The notes under the pieces are model-generated. The model did no database searches, was not told the origin of the DNA, and saw only the letters and a program-made list of their open reading frames with translations. Below, one piece after another: positions 30,391 through 39,169 of a stretch of 64,000 bases of DNA (position 1 is its first letter; every line of letters begins with the position of its first letter). The position numbers and the translations under genes were made by a program. Source of the DNA: CAVSRC01 sp963762605 (lineage in GTDB: Bacteria > Pseudomonadota > Alphaproteobacteria > Rhizobiales > Kaistiaceae); contig CAVXLJ010000025.1 of assembly GCA_963762605.1 (NCBI GenBank), positions 1 to 64,000 of the forward strand, given 5' to 3'.

Positions 30391-30422
30391 GGGCGGCGTC
30401 GGCGTGCGCGCCGGCGCCGCCC
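30391..30422 (+). terminator. GC-rich hairpin after kduD
   Basis: GGGCGGCG (30391-30398) pairs with CGCCGCCC (30415-30422), 15 bases after the kduD stop and before a convergent gene. No T-run, but the position fits an operon end. The remaining bases up to 30623 show nothing else. Confidence 0.5.
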
Positions 30423-30623
30423 ACTTGGCGGAATATCCCCCGCGACATCCCGATTAGACCTGCGCGCAAGCGTTCCGATAACCGTTGCCGCGCCCCGCGC
30501 CGGCGCCGGGCATGGACGCTTAAATGCCGGACGAATCCCCCTAAATCGAGCGATCGCGATGCGTCCGCAGAGCTCTACGCCTGTCGCGCGTCGCTGAAGA
30601 AATCCGGCCCGCGCGGCAGCGTT

Positions 30624-31904
30624 TCAGTTCTTTGCCGCGTCGTCGTGCTCCAGACGCAATCCGTGCGTCGCCAGGCCGCCGACGATGCTGCCGCTGGTCG
30701 GCAACAGCGGGATCAGGCAGGCCTGCAAGGAATGATAGATGTCCGGCCGGCCGAAGAACGGCCCGGTCGTGGGCACCAGATCGTCGTTCACCTGCGGCCG
30801 CCAGCTGCCATTGCTGCGGTCGATGAGGTGCGTCGCGCACCAGTCCCAGATGCGGCGATACCATTCCTCGTAGACCGGTGCGCCATCGATGGCGTTCAGG
30901 AAGCTCGCGGCGCCGATCCCCTCGGTGCACGGCCACCAATAGCGGTCGCGCACCAGCGGACGCACATCGTGATCGAGCGTGTAGTAGAAGCCGCCGGTCA
31001 CCGGATCCCAGCCGTCGGCCACCGCCTTGCCGAACAGCGCGCGCGATGCGTCGGGCAGCCAATCGAGGCGGCGCCCGCCCAGTTCCCACAACTGCAACAG
31101 CAGGCGGGCCCATTCCAGAGAATGGCCCGGCGTGGTGCCGGGCGGATGGAACATCGGATCGCCGACATAATCGTTGTCGGCCTGCCAATCCCGGGTGAAA
31201 TGCTCCGGCAGGTGCCAGCCATTGCCGGCCGCCGCACGGCGGATGAGCAGGTCGGCGATCCGCTCGGCCTTGGCGAGATAAGCGTGGTCGTCGGTCACCT
31301 CGAAGGCCGCCATCAGCGCCTCGGTGAGATGCATGTTGGCGTTCTGGCCGCGATAGCTGCTCTTCGGCTGCCAGTCGCAGGTGAACTCCTCGGCCACCGC
31401 GCCGTGCTGCTCTTCCCAGAAGTGGTCGTTGAGGATCGCCGTCGCGTCGGCAAGCAGCCGGTCGGCATCCGGATGCCCGGCGGCCTTGGCGCTCGACGCA
31501 GCCAGCAGCACGAAGGCGTGGCCGTAGGCCTGCTTGCTGTCGTCGACCGGACCGTCGTCGCCCATCGCCCAGAAGTAGCCGCCGTTTTCGCGGTCGCGAT
31601 GCCGGTTCCACAGGAAGTCCATCCCGTGATCGATTATCGCCTCGGCACCCGGCCGGCCCATCAGATGGGCGATGGAGAAGCAGTGAACCATGCGTGCCGT
31701 TGCCTGCACCTGGCGGGCAAACGCATCTTTCGGGCCGCCGACAAGGGGGTTGCCGTCGTCACCGAGATCGCGGAAACCGCCGGCGGGATCGATGCTCGCC
31801 CCTTCGAAGAAATCGAGCAGGGCACTGGCATGGTCAAGCAGCCAGGTCCGGTGGCCGGTCAGCGTGACCCATTTCCGGCCAGCCACCACATCCCCGGAGT
31901 GCAT
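30624..31904 (-). CDS. AGE-family sugar isomerase/epimerase (YihS-like)
   Basis: From ATG 31904 (GGAGA ribosome site) the product is 426 residues, an (alpha/alpha)6 barrel of the N-acylglucosamine 2-epimerase family. Active-site segments are RMVHCFSIAHLMG, YGHAFVLLAASS, TPGHSLEWARLLLQLWE, YWWPCTEGIGAASFL and the C-terminal KGP-like TGPFFGRPDIYHSLQACLIPL. Members that keep these His/Trp/Glu positions interconvert aldoses and ketoses (mannose/fructose, sulfoquinovose/sulfofructose) or epimerise at C2. The following ABC transporter, LacI regulator, kinase and aldolase-like genes suggest aldose-to-ketose isomerisation as the first step. The substrate is unknown. Confidence 0.88.
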   Translation of the reverse strand: MHSGDVVAGRKWVTLTGHRTWLLDHASALLDFFEGASIDPAGGFRDLGDDGNPLVGGPKDAFARQVQATARMVHCFSIAHLMGRPGAEAIIDHGMDFLWNRHRDRENGGYFWAMGDDGPVDDSKQAYGHAFVLLAASSAKAAGHPDADRLLADATAILNDHFWEEQHGAVAEEFTCDWQPKSSYRGQNANMHLTEALMAAFEVTDDHAYLAKAERIADLLIRRAAAGNGWHLPEHFTRDWQADNDYVGDPMFHPPGTTPGHSLEWARLLLQLWELGGRRLDWLPDASRALFGKAVADGWDPVTGGFYYTLDHDVRPLVRDRYWWPCTEGIGAASFLNAIDGAPVYEEWYRRIWDWCATHLIDRSNGSWRPQVNDDLVPTTGPFFGRPDIYHSLQACLIPLLPTSGSIVGGLATHGLRLEHDDAAKN

Positions 31905-31921
31905 GATCCGTCTCCCAATCC

Positions 31922-32687
31922 TCAAGCCACCGCCGCGTCGTCGCGCGCGCCGACCATATATTGCACGAGCTCCTCGGTGGTGGTTTCCGCGCTCTTCTTC
32001 TCGGTCACCTTGCGGCCGCGATGCATGACCATCAGCCGGTCGGCGACGGCGAAGACGTCGGGCAGCGTGTGGCTGATCAGGATGACGGGCACCCCCTTGT
32101 CGCGCAGCCGCCGGATGAGGTCGAGCACCTTCTTCTGCTCGGGTACGCCGAGGTTGTTGGTCGGCTCGTCCATGATCATCAGCTTGGCGTCCCAATAGAC
32201 CGCGCGGGCGATCGCCACCGCCTGGCGTTGGCCGCCCGACAGGTTCTCAATCGGCGCCGTAAGGGTCGGGAAGCGGATGCCGAGCGCCTGCAAGGCGGCC
32301 GCCGATTCGTCCTGCATCCTGCGGTCGTTGAGGGTGTTGACGAGACCGCCGAGATAACGCCGCTTGACTTCGCGCCCGAGGAAGATGTTGGCGCCGACGT
32401 CGAGATTGTTGGCCAGCGCCAGATCCTGATAAATCGTCTCGATGCCCTCCCGGCGCGCATCGATCGGCGTGGCAAATTCACAGCGCCGGCCGTGGAAGAA
32501 GATCTCGCCGTCGTCCGGCGGATGGACGCCGGCAACGCATTTGATCAGGGTCGACTTGCCGGCACCGTTGTCGCCGAGCAGCCCGACGACCTCGCCCGGG
32601 AAAGATGTCCCAATCGACGTGATCGACGGCAGTCAGGCCGCCGAAGCGCTTGGTTAGCTTGCGGATGGAAAGGATCGCATCGCCCAT
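31922..32687 (-). pseudogene. Sugar ABC transporter ATPase gene with a frameshift
   Basis: A single-domain sugar ATPase of the FrcA/RbsA type, about 255 residues when repaired. The first frame (from 32687) reads MGDAILSIRKLTKRFGGLTAVDHVDWDIFPG, then one extra base in the run at about 32595-32600 shifts it. The repaired frame continues EVVGLLGDNGAGKST (Walker A), LSGGQRQAVAIARAV (signature), LMIMDEPTNNLGV (Walker B) and ISHTLPDVFAVADR to the stop at 31922. No other stop interrupts the repaired frame. As sequenced, translation ends early and the transporter would lack its ATPase. Confidence 0.88.
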
Positions 32688-32689
32688 CG

Positions 32690-33835
32690 CTATGCCCCCG
32701 CGTCCTTGCCGCGACCGAGCAGGAGGTCGCGCGACTGGTCGATGAGGACGGCGATGATGACGACCGCCCCGACGACGATGTATTGCCAGAACGCCTGCAC
32801 GTTGAGCATGACCAGCCCCGTCGTCAGCACTGCGATGATCAGCGCGCCGATGACGGTGCCCATGATGGTGCCGGCGCCGCCGAACAGGCTGACGCCGCCG
32901 ATGATGACCGCGGCGATCGAGGAGAGCAGCAGCGGATCACCGATGACGGCCGAGCCCGCGGTATAGCGGAGCGTCGACAGGAAGCCGGCGATGCCGGCGG
33001 TGGCCGCCGAAAGCGCATAGATGCCGATGATGCGCCGGTCGACGGGAATGCCGGCGCGCCGCGCCGCCTCGATGTTGCCGCCGATGGCATAGGTGTGCCG
33101 GCCGAATTGCGTCCGGTGCAGGATGAACATCGCGATAGCGACCACGACGGCGGTTACCACCACCGGCCAGGACAAGATGCGGTCGAGCTGGCGCAGCATG
33201 TCGGTCGCCAGCGGCGGCGGATGGAGGAAGTAGATGCCCGCCTGGTCGCCGCCGCGCACCAGGTAGAACATCGATTCGTTGCCGTAGGCGCGGATGTTGG
33301 GTAGGCCGATGACAGTGGTGTTCTCCGACCACAGCAGCGCGACACCGCGCATGATGAAGGAGACGCCGAGGGTGACGATGAACGCCGGGACTTTGAGCTT
33401 GGCGATGATGGTGCCGCTGATCGCGCCGACGACAGCCGAGCCGGCGGTGCCGACGACCAAGCCCCAGACCACCGCCAGCCAGACCGGCGCCCCCATGTGC
33501 CAGGCACTGCGAATGGCGAGCGCCGAGATCACCGAGGCGAAGCTCATGACCCAGCCGACCGACAGATCGATGCCGGCCGAGATGATGACGAAGGTCTGCC
33601 CGAGGCCGAGCAGGACGATCGGCGTGATGGCGACCAGGATGTTCTGGGAATTGCGGACGCTGACGAATGTGGCCGAGCTGAAGAGCTGGACGCTGACAAC
33701 GAAGAAAAGCAGCATCAGCGCCAGGAAGGCCCAGGCCCATCCCCGGCTGAGGATCAGGAGGAACCGCGCCGTCGTCGACAGCTGAGCGCCGGCCGGCGCG
33801 GGCGGCTCCATGATTTCCGATTGTTGGGTTGTCAC
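32690..33835 (-). CDS. Sugar ABC permease (RbsC/FrcC type)
   Basis: A polytopic membrane protein of about 381 residues with the RbsC-like order: VRNSQNILVAITPIVLLGLGQTFVIISAGIDLSVGWVMSF, a central Gly/Ala-rich region, AYAIGGN-type HTYAIGGNIEAARRAGI coupling segment, and IGDPLLLSSIAAVIIGGVSLFGGAGTIMGTVIGALIIAVL. GTG 33835 was preferred because GGAGAG lies just upstream; another GTG lies four codons earlier. It is 2 bases from the ATPase gene. Confidence 0.9.
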   Translation of the reverse strand: MTTQQSEIMEPPAPAGAQLSTTARFLLILSRGWAWAFLALMLLFFVVSVQLFSSATFVSVRNSQNILVAITPIVLLGLGQTFVIISAGIDLSVGWVMSFASVISALAIRSAWHMGAPVWLAVVWGLVVGTAGSAVVGAISGTIIAKLKVPAFIVTLGVSFIMRGVALLWSENTTVIGLPNIRAYGNESMFYLVRGGDQAGIYFLHPPPLATDMLRQLDRILSWPVVVTAVVVAIAMFILHRTQFGRHTYAIGGNIEAARRAGIPVDRRIIGIYALSAATAGIAGFLSTLRYTAGSAVIGDPLLLSSIAAVIIGGVSLFGGAGTIMGTVIGALIIAVLTTGLVMLNVQAFWQYIVVGAVVIIAVLIDQSRDLLLGRGKDAGA

Positions 33836-33880
33836 TTCGCTCTCCACTGGTCGGCGCGGCGCCTGTCGGGCAGGCCGGGG

Positions 33881-33912
33881 CCGGGAAGCGTGAGCGAGCC
33901 CACGCTTCCCGG
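33881..33912 (-). promoter_or_regulatory. Perfect hairpin between sugar-binding protein and permease genes
   Basis: CCGGGAAGCGTG (33881-33892) pairs perfectly with CACGCTTCCCGG (33901-33912), 12 pairs and an 8-base loop, in the gap after the binding-protein stop. Third example of the hairpin arrangement seen after every binding-protein gene in the window. Confidence 0.65.
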
Positions 33913-33938
33913 CGACGCTTGACCTAGAGCCGGCAGTT

Positions 33939-34934
33939 CTAGCCGCCGGGCACCTGGTAGATGAAGCGCGCGTAGTTCGGATCGTTGACGTTCGACTTGT
34001 CGATGATCGCGAACCCGGTGCTCACATGGCGCGGCAGGCTGGTGACGCCGGCGGCATCGGCCGCGGCGAATTCCACCGCCAAATAGCCCATGTCAAACGG
34101 CTTCTGCGCCAGAACCATCGAGACGGTGCCCTGGTTGAGCATCTCGATAGCGGCCTTGGTGGCATCGTAGGCAACCACCTGGATCTTGCCAGCAAGGCCG
34201 GCATTGACCACCGCAGTGCCGGCGCCCTGGGCGCTGAACACGTTGGTGCCGAACACGCCGGCGAGATCGGCGTTCTGCTCGATCACGGCGGCCGTCTGCT
34301 GGGTGGCCTTGTTCTGGTCGTCGCCGTTGTAGTCGGGGCCGATGACCTTGATGTTCGGATAGTCCTTGGCCATCACTTCCTTGAAGCCTTCAGCGCGGCC
34401 GTCGGTGGAGCTGATGCCCGGATTGACCGAGTTGATGTAGACCGTGCCCTTGCCGCCGATTGCCTTGGCCAGGCCGCGGGCGACGATGCGACCGCCCTCG
34501 ACGTTGTCGGAACCGATGTAGCTCAGCGGAAACTTCACTGGACCGTTGACGTAGTCACCGTTGCCCAGGAACGTGTCGACCGTGATGATCTTGATGCCGG
34601 CGTCGACGGCTGCCTGCATCGGCGCGATCATCTGATTCTGATCGACCGGCGCGGTAATGATGTAGTTGAGGTCGCCGCGCGCGATCATCGCGTTGAGCAG
34701 CGGCGTCTCTGCCTCGACGCCCCAGGTCGGCGGCACCTGCGTCACGACGTCGATGCCGAGGTCCTTGGCGGCCGCTTCGACACCGAGCTGCATGACCTGA
34801 TAGAACGGGTCTACGGTGCCCGGCAGGAAGCCGATCTTGATCTTGCCTTGGGCATTGGCGCCCTGCGCGCCAAACGCCATCGCACCGGCAACGGCCAGAG
34901 CCGCCACCATCGAAACCTTACGCATGCGTTCCAT
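33939..34934 (-). CDS. Sugar ABC solute-binding protein (type I, RbsB-like)
   Basis: From ATG 34934 (GGAGG ribosome site; an in-frame ATG 24 bases upstream is less likely) the protein is 331 residues with a Sec signal peptide ending at GANAQ. It has the RbsB fold: KIGFLPGTVDPFYQVMQLGVEAAAKDLG, APVDQNQMIAPMQAAVDAGIKIITVD, YIGSDNVEGGRIVARGLAKAIGGKGTVYI, VNPGISSTDGRAEGFKE. It probably binds a monosaccharide processed by the AGE isomerase, kinase and aldolase-like protein encoded nearby. An operator-promoter region lies upstream. Confidence 0.92.
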   Translation of the reverse strand: MERMRKVSMVAALAVAGAMAFGAQGANAQGKIKIGFLPGTVDPFYQVMQLGVEAAAKDLGIDVVTQVPPTWGVEAETPLLNAMIARGDLNYIITAPVDQNQMIAPMQAAVDAGIKIITVDTFLGNGDYVNGPVKFPLSYIGSDNVEGGRIVARGLAKAIGGKGTVYINSVNPGISSTDGRAEGFKEVMAKDYPNIKVIGPDYNGDDQNKATQQTAAVIEQNADLAGVFGTNVFSAQGAGTAVVNAGLAGKIQVVAYDATKAAIEMLNQGTVSMVLAQKPFDMGYLAVEFAAADAAGVTSLPRHVSTGFAIIDKSNVNDPNYARFIYQVPGG

Positions 34935-35003
34935 GTTTTCCTCCTTGTTGCCGACCATTGCTGCGTATCGAGATGAAATCAGCGGTGGGCTGCCGACGTC
35001 ATT

Positions 35004-35252
35004 TCAGGTGTAGGCCCATTTGACCGCGCGACAGTCCTCGTCGCTTGGGCATCGGCCGACCACACGATCGATCGCACCCGGTCGAGGGCGGATCGTCGCG
35101 CGCTCCTGGTAAAATCGGAAAAGACTTTCGACCGGCTCGACCTGAGGGGCGCGGCGACTGAGCGCAGAAAGCGCTTCGGCGGTTCCGATGCTGGCGAGCA
35201 TCGTCCGTGCCGACCGCCCTCGCCCGAAAAGTGCGCGGGCTAGCGAGCGCAT
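35004..35252 (-). pseudogene. Probable FGGY-kinase fragment at the head of the sugar operon
   Basis: An 82-residue frame with a strong GGGGAGG ribosome site before its ATG. Its middle reads RTMLASIGTAEALSAL, which closely matches TMIDSIGTAEALVLAM of the FGGY kinase encoded at 36443-37984, the kinase's Gly-rich substrate-domain segment. The rest does not look like a folded domain. It is the first reading frame after the operon promoter, ahead of the binding-protein gene. It may be a leftover of a duplicated kinase gene, or just a leader peptide. Confidence 0.4.
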
Positions 35253-35295
35253 TCGAATTTTCCTCCCCGGAACTGCTCTATGGCAGCCCCTTATT

Positions 35296-35336
35296 TTACG
35301 CGCGTAACATTACATTTAACGCGAGACGCGTGTCAA
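35296..35336 (-). promoter_or_regulatory. Promoter with two overlapping palindromic operators (sugar operon)
   Basis: On the minus strand: -35 TTGACA (35331-35336), 16 bases, -10 TGTAAT (35309-35314), a near-consensus sigma-70 promoter for the binding-protein operon. TTACGCGCGTAA (35296-35307), a perfect 12-bp palindrome, covers the expected start site. ACGCG-AGA-CGCGT (35319-35331) fills the spacer. Both share the ACGCG/CGCGT core. This is a classic LacI-type repression layout, and the LacI gene starts divergently at 35421. Confidence 0.7.
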
Positions 35337-35420
35337 GCTTATAAAGTTGCGTTCGCGTGCAGACTCCGTCTACTATGTTGCGGCGGTCGCAGGCCGTCGC
35401 ACCAATCAGCATTCCCACCG

Positions 35421-36446
35421 ATGGCCACTGACGCCGCTCACACCATGCAGGACTTCGCCCGACTGATCGGACTGTCACGTCCGACCGTGTCGCGCTTTTT
35501 TGCCGATCCCGATTCGGTGCGCCCGCGCACCCGCAAGCTGATCGAGGAGGGCATCCGCAACTACGGCTACAGCCCGAACTTCTTCGCCTCCAATCTCACG
35601 CGCCGCTCGCCCCGGGCCATCGGCATCATCGTGCCGTCGATCATCGATCCGTTCTTCGGCGAACTGGTCAGCACGATCGAACTCTATGCCGAGGATCGCA
35701 GCTATCTCACTGTGCTGCAGTGCTCGCACAACGACACGGCTCTGGAGCGCCGGGCACTTTCCCGATTGATGGCGATGGACGTTGCGGGAATCGCCATGGC
35801 CCCCCTCGGGTTCCGCTCCGACATCGCCGCCGTCGAGCATGCCATGGAGCAGGTGCCGATCCTCTTCATGGACTCGCGCCTGCGTGACGGGGTGCCCTAT
35901 GTCGGCACCAACAATCGAACCAGCATGGCGCTCATGGTGGATTATCTGTGCCGCTCGGGTTCGCCGCCGGCGCTGTTCACCATGCCGGCGGTGAACGCCA
36001 ACATACGGGAACGGTGCGAGGCCTACTGCGACCGCATGCGCGAACTCGGTCACGAGCCGCGCATCCTCAATCCCGAGGACGGACCGGTCGGTGACGAGTA
36101 CGAGCGCTACGGCTTCGAGCGGTTCCTCAGCCTGCCCTCCGAAAGGCTGGCCGGCGTCGATACCATCCTTTGTTCCAACGATCGGGTGGCGTTCGGGCTG
36201 TTGGCGGCGGCAAAACGGCTGGGAATTAGTGTCGGAACCGGGCCGGGCAACACTCTGCGAGTAGGTTCGCACGACGGTCAACGCTTCGGCGCTTTCGCCT
36301 CGCCGTCGCTGACGACATCGGGCCAGAACATCCGCGGAATTGGGGAGCGGGCGGCCAAGACCCTGATCGACCTGGAGAATGGCGGGGAGCTTCCACAGGA
36401 AGATATTCTGCTCGACGGAACGCTGATCTTCCGCGATTCCGCCTAG
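35421..36446 (+). CDS. LacI-family transcriptional regulator (sugar locus)
   Basis: ATG 35421 gives a 341-residue protein with LacI HTH and hinge (MQDFARLIGLSRPTVSRFFADPDSVRPRTRKLIEEGIRNYGYSPNFFASNLTRR) and a periplasmic-binding-like sensor domain (IGIIVPSIIDPFFGELVSTIE, ILFMDSRL, DTILCSNDRVAFGLLAAAK). It is divergent from the sugar ABC operon and probably represses it at the ACGCG-type operators at 35296-35331. Its 3' end overlaps the kinase gene on the opposite strand by four bases. The ribosome site is weak, so the exact start is uncertain. Confidence 0.88.
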   Translation: MATDAAHTMQDFARLIGLSRPTVSRFFADPDSVRPRTRKLIEEGIRNYGYSPNFFASNLTRRSPRAIGIIVPSIIDPFFGELVSTIELYAEDRSYLTVLQCSHNDTALERRALSRLMAMDVAGIAMAPLGFRSDIAAVEHAMEQVPILFMDSRLRDGVPYVGTNNRTSMALMVDYLCRSGSPPALFTMPAVNANIRERCEAYCDRMRELGHEPRILNPEDGPVGDEYERYGFERFLSLPSERLAGVDTILCSNDRVAFGLLAAAKRLGISVGTGPGNTLRVGSHDGQRFGAFASPSLTTSGQNIRGIGERAAKTLIDLENGGELPQEDILLDGTLIFRDSA

Positions 36447-37984
36447 TGACCTTCCTCCCGGGCAATGCGCGCCAGCTCGACATCGACCGGCCACAGGATC
36501 GACTGCAGCTGGTCGAAAGCAGCGCGCCGCACGTCTTGGTAACGTCGGATGAGATCGTCATCCGGCTCGACGACATGTTCGCGCCGGTCGAGGGCAGCCA
36601 GCGCCACCTCAAGATTTGCCCATAAACCGGCGGCAATACCGCCGAGCAGGGCGGCGCCGAGCGCAGTGGCCTCCGATTCGTCGACGACGGTAACGGGCCG
36701 GCCGAAGGCATTCGCCTTAATGGCGACCAGAAGCGGGTTGCGCGCACCACCACTGATCAGGTGGATGCGGTCAGGCGCCGGCACGCCCTTCAGCCGGGCG
36801 ACGGCATCGACGATGAAGGCCGCGCGCATCGCCAGGCCCTCGAGCATGGCGCGATAGAGCGTCCCGCGTGTGGCGTTGGCGGTCAGCCCGATGAAGGCGC
36901 CGCGCACCGGATGCTCCGGGTCGGACGAGGTCTGGCCGAACATGTGCGGCAGGAAGACAATGCCCTCGCTGCCCGCCGGAACCGCCTCCCCTTCGGCGAT
37001 GAGCGCCTCGTGCGGCGGATGGCCGACCAGATCGCGGAACCATTCGACGGCGCTGCCGGAATAGGCGACGGCGGCGCCGAGATAGTAGAGCGAGCGATGC
37101 GCTTCAAAGGCGCCCTGAAACAGGTTCAGCCTGGGCAGCATCGGATCGAAGGACGGCTGCGCCATGGCCAGCACCAGCGCTTCCGCCGTGCCGATGCTGT
37201 CGATCATCGTCCCCTGCACGCTCATGCCGGCAGCCATCGCCCCGCAGACGTGATCATGGGCCCCGACGCCGACCACCGGGTTGCCGGCTATGCCGGTCGC
37301 CGCCAGCACATCGGGACGCACCGGCCCGAGCGGTGTGCCGCTGGCTGTGAGCGGCGCCAGCGCCGAGGTATCGAGACCGGAGAGAGAGATGAGCTCATCG
37401 GCCCATTGGCGGCGGCTGAGATCGAGATAGAGCGTGCGCGAGGCGAGCGTGAAGTCGGTGGCCGCCACGCCCGACAGGCGGAAAGCGATCCAGTCGGCGA
37501 TCATCAGGACCCTGCGTGCCCGCCGCATGGCGTCCGGCCAGTGCGTGCGCATCCATATCAGCTTGCTGAGCGTGTAGATGTGGTCAAGCTGCAGGCCGGT
37601 GACGGCGAACACCGGCTCGACACCAAGTGTTGTGCGCAGCGTCCGTCCTACCTCTTCGGTGCGCTCGTCGAACCAGGCGATCGACGGCGCCAGCGGCTTT
37701 CCCGCCTCGTCGAGGAGCACGCAGCTCTCGCCGACGCTGGCCACCGCAATGCCCGCAACCGGCCTGCCGGCGAGCGAGCGCGCCACCTCGCCAAGGCACT
37801 CCGTGACGGCAGTGAACAACGCCTCGGGATCGTATTCGCAACGATCCGGCGCCGGGTGCTGTGCCGGCGTCGGCCGGTGCGCCCAGGCGACCTGATTGCC
37901 GCGCGCGTCGAAGGCCAGCGCCCGCACCGACTGCGTTCCGACGTCGATGCCGATCAGGAAGGGCGGTTGCAAGTCCTCTGCCAT
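36443..37984 (-). CDS. FGGY-family carbohydrate kinase (XylB-like)
   Basis: A 513-residue sugar kinase. N-terminal phosphate loop FLIGIDVGTQSVRALAFD, substrate segment AWFDERTEEV, SIGTAEAL and VGAHDHVCGAMAAG in the first domain, and C-terminal ATP motifs LISGGARNPLLVAIKANAFGRPVTVVDESEATALGAALLG. It phosphorylates a ketose or polyol. It lies directly downstream of the aldolase-like gene on the same strand (35 bases apart). With the AGE isomerase and ABC transporter, an isomerise-phosphorylate-cleave pathway is likely. Confidence 0.9.
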   Translation of the reverse strand: MAEDLQPPFLIGIDVGTQSVRALAFDARGNQVAWAHRPTPAQHPAPDRCEYDPEALFTAVTECLGEVARSLAGRPVAGIAVASVGESCVLLDEAGKPLAPSIAWFDERTEEVGRTLRTTLGVEPVFAVTGLQLDHIYTLSKLIWMRTHWPDAMRRARRVLMIADWIAFRLSGVAATDFTLASRTLYLDLSRRQWADELISLSGLDTSALAPLTASGTPLGPVRPDVLAATGIAGNPVVGVGAHDHVCGAMAAGMSVQGTMIDSIGTAEALVLAMAQPSFDPMLPRLNLFQGAFEAHRSLYYLGAAVAYSGSAVEWFRDLVGHPPHEALIAEGEAVPAGSEGIVFLPHMFGQTSSDPEHPVRGAFIGLTANATRGTLYRAMLEGLAMRAAFIVDAVARLKGVPAPDRIHLISGGARNPLLVAIKANAFGRPVTVVDESEATALGAALLGGIAAGLWANLEVALAALDRREHVVEPDDDLIRRYQDVRRAAFDQLQSILWPVDVELARIAREEGH

Positions 37985-38019
37985 ACGCGTTGACCGCGCT
38001 TCTTCGTGACCGGCCGCGG

Positions 38020-39006
38020 TCAGCCCTGCAACACCGGATCGGTGATCACGATGTCCTCGGCGAGCGGACGGTCGGGCGTGAGCTTGTTCTTCGCCAGGCC
38101 GTCATGATAGACGCGCACCGCCTCGTCGGGCTTGATCTCACCTTCGACCACGGCGCGCATGAGACGGACGAGCGCGATCGGATCCTCGGCAAAGTTGATC
38201 TTGCGGCCGAACAGGGCAACCCGTGCACCGTACTTCGCCGCCTGCCCGATGAGCTCGAAGGTGTCGCGGGTGGTCCCTTTGGAACCGCCGAGAATGCCCG
38301 GAATCAGATACCCCGGATCGTAGGCGGCCAGCTCCTCCATGGCGCGGGCGCCGTTGTACTTGATTTTCAGGAACGTCGGCTGTTCGGCGCTCATCACACC
38401 GGCGAGCACGCGCACGACGTTGTCGTTGATGAAGGAAGCGAGGTCGGCGCCGTCCTTGAGGCGGATGTCGAAGGTCGGATTGAACACCTCGAGGAAGTGC
38501 CGCATGCCGTAGGTGGCTGCCTCCGCCCGGAAGGCCGAATAGGCCTCGGCATTGATGACGTCGATGTCGCGCTGATTGGAGAAGGTGACCGAATAGAGCC
38601 CGAGGTCGGCGTATTTGCGCGCCTGGTCGAGACGCGCCGTGCGGTGATGGCGCGACGGCTCCTCGTTGTAGCGCGCGCCACGCGCCGCCCAGATGTCGGT
38701 CGTATCGTTGAGGCGGATGGCCGGCGTCACCGGGCTATCCTTGAACAGGCCCTCCTCCGACAGGCGTTCGGCGGCAGAGGCCGACACCAGCATGATGTCG
38801 ACGAGGCCGGAGCGGGTCATCTCCCGGATTCTGTCGAGATAGACCGACCGTGTGGCAAGGCGGCCGGGCCGCGCCCGGTCCGGTCCCGGGGAGGTCATCC
38901 CGAAACCGACATCTGCGTCCTTGGCGTCGGCCATGATGAAGTCGGCGGGGCCGTATTCGCCGCCGCGAATGCGAGCGAGTTTATGTTCGAGGCTTTTTTT
39001 GTTCAT
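38020..39006 (-). CDS. Aldolase-like TIM-barrel protein (DeoC/LacD superfamily)
   Basis: A 328-residue soluble protein that I recognise as an uncharacterised relative of class I tagatose/fructose-bisphosphate aldolases. A candidate Schiff-base Lys lies in TFLKIKYNGARAMEELA, the glycine-rich phosphate-binding end in PGYLIPGILGGSKGTTRDTFELIGQAAKYGARVALFGRKINFAEDP. The N-terminus (SLEHKLARIRGGEYGPADFIMADAKDADVGFGM) is typical of proteins found beside FGGY kinases. The probable role is cleavage of the phosphorylated ketose. It could instead act on an unphosphorylated substrate. The ribosome site is weak. Confidence 0.65.
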   Translation of the reverse strand: MNKKSLEHKLARIRGGEYGPADFIMADAKDADVGFGMTSPGPDRARPGRLATRSVYLDRIREMTRSGLVDIMLVSASAAERLSEEGLFKDSPVTPAIRLNDTTDIWAARGARYNEEPSRHHRTARLDQARKYADLGLYSVTFSNQRDIDVINAEAYSAFRAEAATYGMRHFLEVFNPTFDIRLKDGADLASFINDNVVRVLAGVMSAEQPTFLKIKYNGARAMEELAAYDPGYLIPGILGGSKGTTRDTFELIGQAAKYGARVALFGRKINFAEDPIALVRLMRAVVEGEIKPDEAVRVYHDGLAKNKLTPDRPLAEDIVITDPVLQG

Positions 39007-39169
39007 GATTGAGCTGACCTAATGCCGCCGTGACCGCGCTCGGCCCGGATGTGCGAGGGATGTCAAACTTTGGTTGGACGTTGTCAATGCGTCCCGGTGC
39101 CGTGGGGGCGTTGCGAACGGGACGAGGCAATCAAAGGGGAACACGGAGGCGGTACTGACGCACAAACGA

